This document shows positions 26,629 to 35,386 of a stretch of 64,000 nucleotides of DNA, piece by piece. This stretch comes from Streptomyces sp. LUP30. GTDB lineage: Bacteria > Actinomycetota > Actinomycetes > Streptomycetales > Streptomycetaceae. Numbering within the stretch: position 1 is the first letter of the stretch; each line of letters opens with the position of its first letter. Where the stretch lies: the NCBI RefSeq assembly GCF_001746365.1, contig NZ_MJAJ01000040.1, positions 1-64,000 on the forward strand, given 5' to 3'. Position numbers and translations under genes: made by a program. Under the pieces are notes generated by a model. The model did no database searches, was not told the DNA's origin, and was given only the letters and a program-made list of their open reading frames with translations.

Positions 26629-27266
26629 TCGCTCTCGCGAGAGAAGATCTGCAGCAGCCACGACGAGAACGACCCGGTCACCGCCCCGAGGAGGGCCAGA
26701 CCGCCGGCCATCATGCCCATCGCGATCGCCCGGCCGCCCGGAGTCACCGGTGTGATGTCCCCGTAGCCGACCGTGCTCAGGGTCGAGGCGGCCCACCACA
26801 CCGCGTCCCCGAACGTCCGCATGGTGGCGCCGGGCGCCCCCCGCTCCTGCTGGTAGACCGCGAGGGCGCCGGCGAAGCCGAGGAGCAGCGTCGACAGGCT
26901 GGCGTAGGCGATCACCCGCGCGTGCAGGGAGAGCCGCGGATCCCCCTGACGGTGCTGGATCGCGTCGTAGAGCGGGACGATCCGCAGCGGACGCAGCAGC
27001 GGCAGGACGACCACCACCGTGTGCAGGAAGTGCGTCCTGACGAAATGCGCGAAGCGCTGTCCGCCGAGGCGCCAGCGGACGACGTAGTCCGTGACGAACA
27101 CCAGCCAGAGCGCCAGCATCGTGAACCCGCACAGGCTCTTCCACACGGACGGCATGTCCTCGTCCAGGACGCGGGCGGCATACGCGGCCAGGAACAGCAG
27201 CGACGCCAGGAACAGGGGGATCTCGGTGCGCTGCTCCCAGCGGGCGTAGCGGCTGTCTTCGTCCAT
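26607..27266 (-). CDS. Voltage-gated-like potassium channel subunit
   Basis: This 219-residue membrane protein has the selectivity filter TLSTVGYGDI near residue 158, flanked by the pore helix (FGDAVWWAAS) and the inner helix (AIAMGMMAGGLALLGAVTGSFSSWLL). N-terminal helices (about 17-36, 44-65, 75-95, 113-133) form a short voltage-sensor-like unit, with arginines in LLRPLRIVPLYDAI. No RCK domain is attached. It probably mediates K+ flux across the plasma membrane. I chose ATG 27266; upstream residues in the frame are not conserved-looking. Confidence 0.88.
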   Translation of the reverse strand: MDEDSRYARWEQRTEIPLFLASLLFLAAYAARVLDEDMPSVWKSLCGFTMLALWLVFVTDYVVRWRLGGQRFAHFVRTHFLHTVVVVLPLLRPLRIVPLYDAIQHRQGDPRLSLHARVIAYASLSTLLLGFAGALAVYQQERGAPGATMRTFGDAVWWAASTLSTVGYGDITPVTPGGRAIAMGMMAGGLALLGAVTGSFSSWLLQIFSRESDRRPPEG

Positions 27267-27345
27267 CGGCCCAGCTTGGCCCGCGTGGCTTTCGCACGAA
27301 CCCCGGCGACACGCCGCGAACGGGCGAAGCCATATGCTGACGGGC

Positions 27346-27897
27346 ATGACGAGTGAGCCGGAGCAGCAGATCGGAGTGGGGACGCAGGACTCGTTCCAGC
27401 GCCTGTGGACCCCCCACCGGATGGCCTACATCCAGGGTGAGAACAAGCCGACCGGCCCGGGGGCCGACGACGGCTGCCCGTTCTGCTCGATCCCGGCGAA
27501 GTCCGACGAGGACGGCCTGGTCGTCCGACGCGGTGAGCACGTGTACGCGGTGCTCAATCTGTACCCGTACAACGGCGGCCACCTGATGACCGTGCCCTAC
27601 CGGCACGTGGCCGACTACACCGATCTGACCGTCGCGGAGACCGCCGAGCTCGCCGAGCTGACCAAGCAGGCGATGACGGCCCTGCGCACCGCGTCCGGTG
27701 CGCACGGCTTCAACATCGGCATGAACCAGGGGAGCGTGGCGGGGGCCGGCATCGCCGCCCACCTCCACCAGCACATCGTGCCCCGCTGGGGCGGCGACAC
27801 GAACTTCATGCCGGTGGTGGGTCACACGCGCGTGCTGCCCCAACTCCTCGCGGACACCCGCAAGATGCTCGCAGACGCCTGGCCGGCCTCGGCCTGA
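27346..27897 (+). CDS. HIT-domain nucleotide hydrolase/phosphorylase
   Basis: This 183-residue histidine-triad protein carries the catalytic motif HLHQHIVPRW near 137 (His-x-His-x-His-x-x). GCPFCSIPA near 41 may be a zinc site, and the loop YPYNGGHLMTVPYRHV near 68-83 binds nucleotide. It resembles actinobacterial AP4A phosphorylases/HIT hydrolases, which split AP4A-like nucleotides. TATGCT (27333-27338) lies seven bases before ATG 27346, so a leaderless message is likely. An ATG at 27334 would overlap that -10. It is followed by a repeat-rich gap rather than the PI-mannoside genes found directly downstream in some relatives. Confidence 0.9.
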   Translation: MTSEPEQQIGVGTQDSFQRLWTPHRMAYIQGENKPTGPGADDGCPFCSIPAKSDEDGLVVRRGEHVYAVLNLYPYNGGHLMTVPYRHVADYTDLTVAETAELAELTKQAMTALRTASGAHGFNIGMNQGSVAGAGIAAHLHQHIVPRWGGDTNFMPVVGHTRVLPQLLADTRKMLADAWPASA

Positions 27898-27925
27898 CGG
27901 CCCCGGCCGGGAAACCGGCCCGGCT

Positions 27926-28001
27926 CCACCAGGCCGTCCGGCCCTCGAGGACGAGGCGGTTCAGGCCGAAGCGGGGGTCCGGGGGCAGCAGCCCCCGGAC
28001 C
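27926..28001 (+). repeat. Streptomyces-type intergenic palindromic element
   Basis: The block from GTCCGGCCCTCGAGGACGAGG through a hairpin (11-bp stem, 27976-27986 with 27991-28001) resembles a unit I recall in many Streptomyces intergenic regions. The hairpin can end HIT-gene transcripts. Confidence 0.5.
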
Positions 28002-28080
28002 GGCCGCACGGCACCGGCCGCACGGCACCGGCCGCACGGCACCGGCCGCACGGCACCGGCCGCACGGCACCGGTCGCGCC
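27999..28080 (+). repeat. 14-bp tandem repeat, five copies
   Basis: ACCGGCCGCACGGC is repeated exactly five times (27999-28068), with a degenerate sixth copy to 28080. Perfect identity suggests recent slippage. Confidence 0.9.
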
Positions 28081-28118
28081 GGTCACCCGCCGTGAGACCC
28101 CGCCCGTCCGCCCGAGGC

Positions 28119-29780
28119 TCACGCGTCGTAGGTGTCCGCCTTGCGCGGCGACACGTCCTGCACCGCGCCGCTCAGGGCCGACGAGCGCGAGCTGAACTTC
28201 TCGATGTCCACGTCGTGCTCCCTGAGCACCTTGAGCGCCGCGGCGTGCACCACGCGCAGCACCGGGGTGGCTGCCCGCAGCGCGTCGTCGGCCATGAAGC
28301 GGTGGCGCCAGGGCTGATCGGCCCAGGCGTGCCGCAGGCCGAACGGCTCGGGCAGACCGATGCCGCCGCCGAGCCACTTCAGCAGCGGCGGATACCAGCT
28401 GATCGTGGCGCGCGCGGACAGCCGGACCACCTCGTCGGCGGTGACCAGCGGAAGCTTCACCGTCCGGGTCTCCCAGAACCGGACGCTCTTGGCGACCTCC
28501 TTGACGGGCGCCTCGGACTTGGTGGTGAACAGACCGTTGACCGGGCCCAGGGCGTGCCCGGTGACCTCGATGCGCAGCGTCTCGTGCAGCACCGTCACCG
28601 TGATCAGCATGGTGATGATCAACTGGCCGTCCCACAGCGGCCACTGGACGCCCAGGTAGTGCCGGTCGCCGCCGCCGAACTGCTGGTTGTTGCAGATGTC
28701 CTCTATGGCCCTCGGCTTGACCTGGTACGCCTCGACGTCGGTGCCCTCCGGCCGGGCGACCGCCTTGGCGTTCTCGCCGACCGGGGTCACGATCCAGTGC
28801 CGGACCGAGGGCCGCGGGAAGCCACCGGTCTTCAGGCTCTGCCGGTCGAGCACGCTGAGCTGGTCGTGGATGGCCCGTATGACGGTCCAGCTGCGGAACT
28901 CGTGGACGCCCTTGTTCGGGTCGGTGGGCACCAGTTCCTCGGCGAGATGCCATGCGCCCCAGCGGGTGCCCATGCCGAGTATGCCCTTGGGGCCGGCGTA
29001 GAAGACCGAGTTGGACTGCTGCTCCGCGCTGAGCCGGGCCAGGGACTGACGCAGTTGCTCGGCGGCCGTCTGGTTCGGGCTGGTCGGCACCGCCTCGGGG
29101 ACCTTCGCGCCGACGCTGCCGCCCGACAGCAGGCTGTCCCAGCGCTCGCGCAGATCCACCGCGGTCTTCTCGCAGATCCGCTTGGCCAGGAACCAGCCGG
29201 CCACCGGAGCCACGACGCACCCGCGCGCGTACCAGCCGACGACACCGCCGAACGGCATCTTGACCAGGAACAGGACGGCGAGCGCGCCCACGGCGACGAG
29301 CAGGCCGGTGCCGACGCCGGAGATCCGCTTGTCGTCGAGCCTGCCCATGGTCGCCCGGAGCTGGAAGACCAGCAGCCACACCAGCAGTCCGGGCAGGAAG
29401 AGCACGCCGCACAGGAGCATGACGGCGGTGAGCTTCTTGTCGCGTTCGCGCCGGATGCGGGTGGCCGCCAGACAGTGCTCGACGACCACCTGCGGCTCGC
29501 TGCCGAAGGACTGGATGAGCGGCTTGCGACCGACGCCGAGCATGCGGTCGATCACCGCCTGCGAGAACGCCTCGCCGAGGTTGGGCCGGAAGATCCGGGC
29601 CCACTTGCGGCCGCTGTTGACCGCCGTCTGGTGCCACTCGTTGTCGGCCTTCTTGATGTCCTCGACCGGATTGTCCCGGTAGGCGGCCGAGGCCAGGCCG
29701 AACGTCGGCGTCTGCCCGCCGTCGCCCATCTGCGGCACCTGTGGTCCGAAGATGTCCGCGTAACCGCTGCCAACGGTCAT
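28119..29780 (-). CDS. Membrane protein of unknown function
   Basis: This 553-residue protein starts at ATG 29780, with a G-rich ribosome site. A soluble head of about 105 residues (ADNEWHQTAVNSGRKWARIFRPNLGEAF, AVIDRMLGVGRKPLIQSFGSEPQVVVEHC) is followed by two or three helices (about 118-142, 161-180, 188-205). A large cytoplasmic-like domain contains one more hydrophobic segment near 390-408 (LIITMLITVTVLHETLRIEV). The end is charged (EKFSSRSSALSGAVQDVSPRKADTYDA). No known motif is visible. It follows EF-G2 in the same direction after 207 bases, which contain their own -10-like TACGCT. Confidence 0.8.
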   Translation of the reverse strand: MTVGSGYADIFGPQVPQMGDGGQTPTFGLASAAYRDNPVEDIKKADNEWHQTAVNSGRKWARIFRPNLGEAFSQAVIDRMLGVGRKPLIQSFGSEPQVVVEHCLAATRIRRERDKKLTAVMLLCGVLFLPGLLVWLLVFQLRATMGRLDDKRISGVGTGLLVAVGALAVLFLVKMPFGGVVGWYARGCVVAPVAGWFLAKRICEKTAVDLRERWDSLLSGGSVGAKVPEAVPTSPNQTAAEQLRQSLARLSAEQQSNSVFYAGPKGILGMGTRWGAWHLAEELVPTDPNKGVHEFRSWTVIRAIHDQLSVLDRQSLKTGGFPRPSVRHWIVTPVGENAKAVARPEGTDVEAYQVKPRAIEDICNNQQFGGGDRHYLGVQWPLWDGQLIITMLITVTVLHETLRIEVTGHALGPVNGLFTTKSEAPVKEVAKSVRFWETRTVKLPLVTADEVVRLSARATISWYPPLLKWLGGGIGLPEPFGLRHAWADQPWRHRFMADDALRAATPVLRVVHAAALKVLREHDVDIEKFSSRSSALSGAVQDVSPRKADTYDA

Positions 29781-29987
29781 TCCCGCCCCCGATCGCCGCT
29801 GCTCTCGCCCTTGCGGCCTTCCCGACTTCCGTACTCCGCACACCTGTTGATCAGGTCATCAGCGTATCCGCAGGCACCGACATCCGTCGGCGGACGACCG
29901 AAGCCGCCCGCCGAATCGGAAGGAACCGTTCCACTACGGTGCCGCACCGGTCACTTGAAGGCGGCCCCGCATCAAACGTGGCACGAC

Positions 29988-32174
29988 CTAGGCCAGTTGC
30001 CGGACCTTCTCGGCGACCTGCGCGGGCATCGGCTCGTGCCGGGCGTACGCACGGTGGAAACGCGCCGTACCGTGCGAGAGCGAGCGCAGGTCGACCGCAT
30101 ACCGGCCGATCTCGATCTCGGGCACCTCGGCCCGCACGAGGGTGCGGTTGCCGCTGATCTGCTCGGTGCCCAGCACCCGGCCGCGCCGCCCCGACAGATC
30201 GCTCATCACGGCGCCCACGTACTCGTCGCCGACCAGGACGGACACCTCGGCCACCGGCTCCAGCAGATGGATCTTCGCGTCGGCCGCGGCCTCCCGCAGG
30301 GCGAGCGCGCCGGCCGTCTGGAACGCGGCGTCGGAGGAGTCCACCGAGTGCGCCTTGCCGTCGAGCAGCGTGATCCGCACGTCGACCAGCGGATGCCCGG
30401 CCACCACGCCCTTGGCCGCCTGTGCGCGGACGCCCTTCTCGACGGAGGGGATGAACTGGCGCGGCACCGCGCCCCCCACTACCTTGTCCACGAACTCGAT
30501 GCCCGAGCCGCCCGGCAGCGGCTCCACCTCGATCTCGCAGACGGCGTACTGCCCGTGCCCACCGGACTGCTTCACGTGCCGTCCGCGCCCCGCGGACCGC
30601 GCCGCGAACGTCTCCCGCAGGGAGACCTTGTGCGGGACGACGTCGACCTGGACGCCGTAGCGCGAACGCAGCCGTTCCAGGGCGACGTCCGAGTGGGCCT
30701 CGCCCAGGCACCACAGGACCACCTGGTGGGTGTGCTGATTCTGTTCCAGGCGCATGGTGGGATCCTCGGCGACCAGCCGGCCGAGGCCTTGCGAGAGCTT
30801 GTCCTCGTCGGCCTTGCTGTGCGCCTGGATGGCCAGCGGCAGCAACGGGTCGGGCATCTGCCAGGGCTCCATGAGCAACGGGTCGTCCTTGGCGGAGAGG
30901 GTGTCGCCGGTCTCCGCGCGGCCGAGTTTCGCCACGCACGCGAGATCGCCCGCGATGCAGTGCGTCAGGCTCCGCTGCTGCTTGCCGAACGGCGCGGACA
31001 GGGCGCCGACGCGTTCGTCGACGTCATGGTCCTCGTGGCCGCGGTCGGCGAGGCCGTGCCCCGAGACGTGGACGGTCGCGTCGGGGTGCAGGGTGCCGGA
31101 GAAGACGCGCACGAGCGAGACCCGGCCGACGTAGGGGTCGGAGGAGGTCTTCACGACCTCCGCGACCAGCGGGCCGCCGGGATCGCAGCGCTTCAGCTCG
31201 CGCGGCTCGCCGTCGACGGTCGTCACCCGGGGCGCCTCGCGCTCCAGGGGCGTCGGGAACCCCCTGGTGACCAGTTCCAGCAGCTCGACCGTGCCGAGGC
31301 CCTGCCGGGCCCCGTCCGCGGCGGGGGCCGCGGGCAGCACGGGGAAGAACGTGCCGCGCGCGACGGCCCGCTCCAGGTCCTCGACGAGCGTCCTGACGTC
31401 GATCTGCTCGCCGCCGAGATAGCGGTCCATGAGGGTCTCGTCCTCGCTCTCGGCGATGATCCCCTCGATCAGCCGGTTGCGGGCCTCCTCCAGGCCCGGC
31501 AACTGGTCCTCTCCCGGCTGGGACTCCTCGCGCCCGCCGGAGGAGTAGTCGAACAGCGTCCGGGACAGCAGCCCGGTCAGCCCCGTCACGGGTGCGTGCC
31601 CGTCCGGCCCTTCGGGTCCGCGCAGCGGCAGGTACAGCGGGAGCACGGCGTCCGGGTCGTCGCCGCCGAAGGCCTCCGCGCAGATCCGGGTCATCTCCTC
31701 GAAGTCCGCGCGCGCCGCTTCCAGATGCGTGACCACGATCGCGCGGGGCATGCCGACGGCCGCGCACTCCTCCCACACCATGCGGGTGGAGCCGTCCACG
31801 CCGTCCGCCGCCGAGACGACGAAGAGGGCCGCGTCCGCGGCGCGCAGACCGGCCCTGAGCTCGCCGACGAAGTCGGCGTATCCGGGGGTGTCGAGAAGGT
31901 TGATCTTGATGCCGTCCCATTCGACGGGCACCAGGGAGAGCTGCACCGAGCGCTGCTGCCGGTGCTCGATCTCGTCGTAGTCGGAGACGGTGCCGCCGTC
32001 CTCCACACGGCCCGCCCGGTTCACCGCTCCCGCCGTGAGAGCGAGAGCCTCCACCAATGTCGTCTTGCCCGATCCGCAGTGGCCGACCAGCACCACATTC
32101 CGCACGGACGCGGGATGGTCGGCCGCTGTAGCCCTGCCGGCGGCTCCGGGGTGTGCGTTCGCCTTGTCGCCCAT
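29988..32174 (-). CDS. Elongation factor G-like protein EF-G2
   Basis: This 728-residue GTPase is related to EF-G. The P-loop is GHCGSGKT near 33-40, DTPGYADF near 95, and THLE near 148 replaces the usual NKxD, so guanine recognition is unusual. Domains II-V follow, with the C-terminal EF-G fold (VDVRITLLDGKAHSVDSSDAAFQ; LEPVAEVSVLVGDEYVG). Actinobacterial EF-G2 proteins lack proven translocase activity in Mycobacterium, and their role is uncertain. ATG 32174 follows GGGAGG by seven bases. A longer start at 32219 lacks that site. Canonical fusA is not in the window. Confidence 0.88.
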   Translation of the reverse strand: MGDKANAHPGAAGRATAADHPASVRNVVLVGHCGSGKTTLVEALALTAGAVNRAGRVEDGGTVSDYDEIEHRQQRSVQLSLVPVEWDGIKINLLDTPGYADFVGELRAGLRAADAALFVVSAADGVDGSTRMVWEECAAVGMPRAIVVTHLEAARADFEEMTRICAEAFGGDDPDAVLPLYLPLRGPEGPDGHAPVTGLTGLLSRTLFDYSSGGREESQPGEDQLPGLEEARNRLIEGIIAESEDETLMDRYLGGEQIDVRTLVEDLERAVARGTFFPVLPAAPAADGARQGLGTVELLELVTRGFPTPLEREAPRVTTVDGEPRELKRCDPGGPLVAEVVKTSSDPYVGRVSLVRVFSGTLHPDATVHVSGHGLADRGHEDHDVDERVGALSAPFGKQQRSLTHCIAGDLACVAKLGRAETGDTLSAKDDPLLMEPWQMPDPLLPLAIQAHSKADEDKLSQGLGRLVAEDPTMRLEQNQHTHQVVLWCLGEAHSDVALERLRSRYGVQVDVVPHKVSLRETFAARSAGRGRHVKQSGGHGQYAVCEIEVEPLPGGSGIEFVDKVVGGAVPRQFIPSVEKGVRAQAAKGVVAGHPLVDVRITLLDGKAHSVDSSDAAFQTAGALALREAAADAKIHLLEPVAEVSVLVGDEYVGAVMSDLSGRRGRVLGTEQISGNRTLVRAEVPEIEIGRYAVDLRSLSHGTARFHRAYARHEPMPAQVAEKVRQLA

Positions 32175-32451
32175 TTCCTTGCCTCCCGTACACGGTGAGG
32201 TCACTGGGGGCGCGGGCACGACGGCCCCGCGTGCGATGGCGGCTCCGGCGACGCCCGCGGTCCTTCGAGCTTTCCACTCCCGTCACCGCGCGTCCATACG
32301 ACGGACGCGACCCGCCCGTGACCCCGGCTGCCGGCGCGACGGGACACGGGGGTCCGGGTGCCCGACCGTCGCACACACGCGCGCGTGGCTACGATGGGCC
32401 AGCCGGTGGCCAGCAGGGGCCGCGCGGCCACACCGAACCCTCGGGAAGGCC

Positions 32452-33150
32452 ATGCTGAACAAGTACGCGCGTGCATTCTTCACGCGTGTCCTCACACCGT
32501 TCGCCGCGTTTCTCATCCGCAGGGGCGTGAGCCCCGACACGGTCACGCTCCTCGGCACCGCCGGCGTGATCGCGGGCGCGCTGGTCTTCTATCCCAGGGG
32601 GGAGTTCTTCTGGGGCACGATCGTGATCACGCTCTTCGTGTTCTCCGACCTCGTCGACGGCAACATGGCCCGTCAGCTCGGCCGCACCAGCCGCTGGGGC
32701 GCCTTCCTGGACTCCACCCTCGACCGGGTCGCCGACGGCGCGATCTTCGGGGGCTTCGCGCTCTGGTACGCGGGCAACGGCGACGACAACGTCCTGTGCG
32801 CCGTCTCGATCTTCTGCCTGGCCAGCGGCCAGGTGGTGTCGTACACCAAGGCGCGGGGCGAGTCGATCGGCCTGCCGGTGGCCGTGAACGGACTCGTGGA
32901 GCGCGCGGAGCGCCTGGTGATCTCCCTGGTCGCCGCCGGCCTGGCCGGCCTGCACGCCTTCGGCGTGCCGGGCATCCAGGTGCTGCTGCCGATCGCCCTG
33001 TGGATCGTCGCCGTCGGCAGCATGGTCACGCTGATCCAGCGCGTCGTCACGGTCCGGCGGGAGTCGGCGGAAGCCGAGGCGGCCGCGGTACAGGAAGCCG
33101 GGGGGCACGAGGCGCACGGCGAGACCCAGGGGAGCGAGGCCGCGAAGTGA
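32452..33150 (+). CDS. CDP-alcohol phosphotransferase, phosphatidylinositol phosphate synthase
   Basis: This 232-residue integral membrane enzyme carries the full CDP-alcohol motif D-x2-DG-x2-AR-x8-G-x3-D-x3-D (DLVDGNMARQ, then WGAFLDSTLDRVADG) at about residues 63-92. Several helices follow. By operon context it joins CDP-diacylglycerol and inositol phosphate to make PI-phosphate, the actinobacterial route to phosphatidylinositol. The next gene overlaps by GTGA and the third by GTGA again. This order (PIP synthase, acyltransferase, mannosyltransferase) is the conserved PI-mannoside operon. Cardiolipin or PG-phosphate synthases share the motif but not this context. Confidence 0.92.
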   Translation: MLNKYARAFFTRVLTPFAAFLIRRGVSPDTVTLLGTAGVIAGALVFYPRGEFFWGTIVITLFVFSDLVDGNMARQLGRTSRWGAFLDSTLDRVADGAIFGGFALWYAGNGDDNVLCAVSIFCLASGQVVSYTKARGESIGLPVAVNGLVERAERLVISLVAAGLAGLHAFGVPGIQVLLPIALWIVAVGSMVTLIQRVVTVRRESAEAEAAAVQEAGGHEAHGETQGSEAAK

Positions 33151-34064
33151 GCGCCCAGGAGCGCCTGACCGACGCGCTGTACGGCCTCGGCTGGAGCACC
33201 GTCAAGAAGCTTCCCGAGCCGGTCGCCGTACGGCTCGGCCGCACCGTCGCCGACCTGGCGTGGGAGCGACGCGGCAAGGGCGTGCGGCGGCTCGAGAGCA
33301 ACTACGCGCGCGTGGTCCCGGACGCGAGCCCCGAGCGCCTGGCCGAGCTCTCGCGCGCGGGGATGCGCTCCTACCTGCGGTACTGGATGGAGTCCTTCCG
33401 GCTGCCGGCCTGGAGCGCCCGGCGCGTGCGCAGCGGGTTCGCCCCCAAGGGCCTGCACCATCTGACCGACGGCATCGCCTCCGGCCGGGGCGTCGTCCTC
33501 GCCCTGCCCCACATGGCGAACTGGGATCTGGCCGGCGCCTGGGTCACCACCGAGCTGAAGACGCCGTTCACCACCGTCGCCGAGCGCCTGAAGCCGGAGA
33601 CGCTGTACGACCGGTTCGTGGCCTACCGGGAAGGGCTCGGCATGGAAGTGCTGCCGCACACCGGCGGCGCCGCGTTCGGCACCCTGGCCCGGCGGCTGCG
33701 GGAAGGCGGCCTGGTCTGCCTGGTCGCCGAGCGGGACCTGTCGGCCTCCGGTGTCGAGGTGGACTTCTTCGGGGACCGTACGCGGATGCCTGCGGGCCCC
33801 TCCCTGCTCGCCCAGCAGACGGGCGCGCTCCTGCTCCCCGTCACCCTCTGGTACGACGACTCGCCCGTCATGCAGGGCCGCGTGCACCCCCCGATCGAGG
33901 TACCCGAGTCAGGCACCCGGGCCGAGAAGACGTCTGTCATGACGCAGGCGCTGGCAGACGCCTTCGCCACCGGCATCGCCGACCACCCGGAGGACTGGCA
34001 CATGCTCCAGCGTTTGTGGCTCGCGGACCTGGAACCCCGCCCGTCGGACGGGGACCCGGCGTGA
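33147..34064 (+). CDS. PIM acyltransferase (lipid A biosynthesis acyltransferase fold)
   Basis: This 305-residue protein starts at GTG 33147, overlapping the previous stop. The catalytic HxxxxD motif appears in LPHMANWDLAG near 117-127. LVCLVAERDLSASGVEVDFFG near 188-208 and RMPAGPSLLAQQTGALLLPVTLWY are typical of the LpxL/PatA superfamily. Between PIP synthase and PimA, it most likely adds a fatty acyl chain to the mannose of PIM, as PatA does. It works at the cytoplasmic membrane face. Confidence 0.92.
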   Translation: MSAQERLTDALYGLGWSTVKKLPEPVAVRLGRTVADLAWERRGKGVRRLESNYARVVPDASPERLAELSRAGMRSYLRYWMESFRLPAWSARRVRSGFAPKGLHHLTDGIASGRGVVLALPHMANWDLAGAWVTTELKTPFTTVAERLKPETLYDRFVAYREGLGMEVLPHTGGAAFGTLARRLREGGLVCLVAERDLSASGVEVDFFGDRTRMPAGPSLLAQQTGALLLPVTLWYDDSPVMQGRVHPPIEVPESGTRAEKTSVMTQALADAFATGIADHPEDWHMLQRLWLADLEPRPSDGDPA

Positions 34065-35230
34065 GAATCGGCATCGTCTGCCCCTACTCCTGGGACGTGC
34101 CCGGCGGCGTCCAGTTCCACATCCGTGACCTCGCCGAGTACTTCATCCGGCTCGGCCACGAGGTGTCCGTCCTGGCCCCCGCCGACGACGACACCCCGCT
34201 GCCCCCGTACGTCGTCTCGGCCGGCCGCGCCGTCCCGGTGCCCTACAACGGCTCGGTCGCGCGCCTCAACTTCGGCTTCCTGTCCGCCGCGCGCGTGCGG
34301 CGCTGGCTGCATGACGGCGCGTTCGACGTCGTCCACATCCACGAGCCGACCTCACCGTCCCTCGGTCTGCTGACCTGCTGGGCGGCGTCGGGGCCGATAG
34401 TGGCCACCTTCCACACGTCCAACCCGCGCTCGCGCGCGATGATCGCCGCCTACTCGATCCTGCAGGCGGCCCTGGAGAAGATCAGCGCGCGGATCGCCGT
34501 CAGCGAGTACGCCCGGCGCACGCTGGTGGAGCACCTCGGCGGGGACGCGGTCGTCATCCCCAACGGCGTCGACGTCGAGTTCTTCGCCAGGGCCGAGCCC
34601 AACCCCGCATGGCAGGGGGAGACCCTGGGCTTCGTCGGCCGCATCGACGAGCCGCGCAAGGGTCTGCCGGTGCTGATGAGGGCGCTGCCGCGGATCTTCG
34701 CCGAGCGGCCGGACGCCCGGCTGCTGGTCGCCGGCCGCGGCGACGAGAAGGAGGCGGTGGCGGACCTGCCCAGGGAGCTGCACGCGCGCGTGGAGTTCCT
34801 CGGCATGGTCAGCGACGAGGACAAGGCCCGTTTCCTGCGCAGCGTCGACGTGTACGTCGCGCCCAACACCGGCGGCGAGAGTTTCGGCATCATCCTCGTC
34901 GAGGCCATGTCGGCCGGCGCCCCGGTCCTCGCCTCCGACCTCGACGCGTTCGCCCAGGTGCTCGACCAGGGCGCGGCCGGCGAGCTGTTCGCCAACGAGG
35001 ACGCGGACGCGCTGGCCGAGGCGGCGGTGCGCCTCCTGGGCGACCCGGAACGCAGGGCCGAGCTGCGCGAGCGCGGGAGCGCGCATGTACGGCGCTTCGA
35101 CTGGTCGACCGTCGGCGCCGACATCCTCTCGGTGTACGAGACGGTCACGGGCGGCGCGGCGGCGGTGGCGGCCGAGGACGACCGGGGGCCGACGGGGCTG
35201 CGCTCCAGACTCGGCCTGGCGCGCGACTGA
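34061..35230 (+). CDS. pimA: Phosphatidylinositol alpha-mannosyltransferase (PimA-like, GT4)
   Basis: This 389-residue GT-B enzyme opens MRIGIVCPYSWDVPGGVQFH, the N-terminal acceptor-loop signature of PimA, including the GGVQ glycine pair. The C-terminal nucleotide-sugar domain has GFVGRIDEPRKG near 188 and PNTGGESFGIILVEAMSAG near 268-286, the E(x7)E motif of family 4. It transfers mannose from GDP-mannose to PI, the first committed step of PIM synthesis. The GTG start overlaps the acyltransferase stop. Confidence 0.94.
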   Translation: MRIGIVCPYSWDVPGGVQFHIRDLAEYFIRLGHEVSVLAPADDDTPLPPYVVSAGRAVPVPYNGSVARLNFGFLSAARVRRWLHDGAFDVVHIHEPTSPSLGLLTCWAASGPIVATFHTSNPRSRAMIAAYSILQAALEKISARIAVSEYARRTLVEHLGGDAVVIPNGVDVEFFARAEPNPAWQGETLGFVGRIDEPRKGLPVLMRALPRIFAERPDARLLVAGRGDEKEAVADLPRELHARVEFLGMVSDEDKARFLRSVDVYVAPNTGGESFGIILVEAMSAGAPVLASDLDAFAQVLDQGAAGELFANEDADALAEAAVRLLGDPERRAELRERGSAHVRRFDWSTVGADILSVYETVTGGAAAVAAEDDRGPTGLRSRLGLARD

Positions 35231-35386
35231 TCGCCGGTCCGCCGAACGCGGCCCGGCGGCGGGACCGACCGCCCCGGGCCGCGGTGACGCGCGCGGGCCC
35301 GGCCCCGCTCTGAGCGGGGCCCATGGGAGAGGGGCCCGCGGGAGCGGAGCACACGCGCGCGGGGCGCACGGGTAGCCTTGCCGCCC

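Noticed and set aside
28092..32198. 1,368-residue open frame on the + strand across two minus-strand genes
   Set aside because: It runs antisense to both the membrane protein and EF-G2, spans their gap, and has no recognisable motif. It is an artefact of high GC content.
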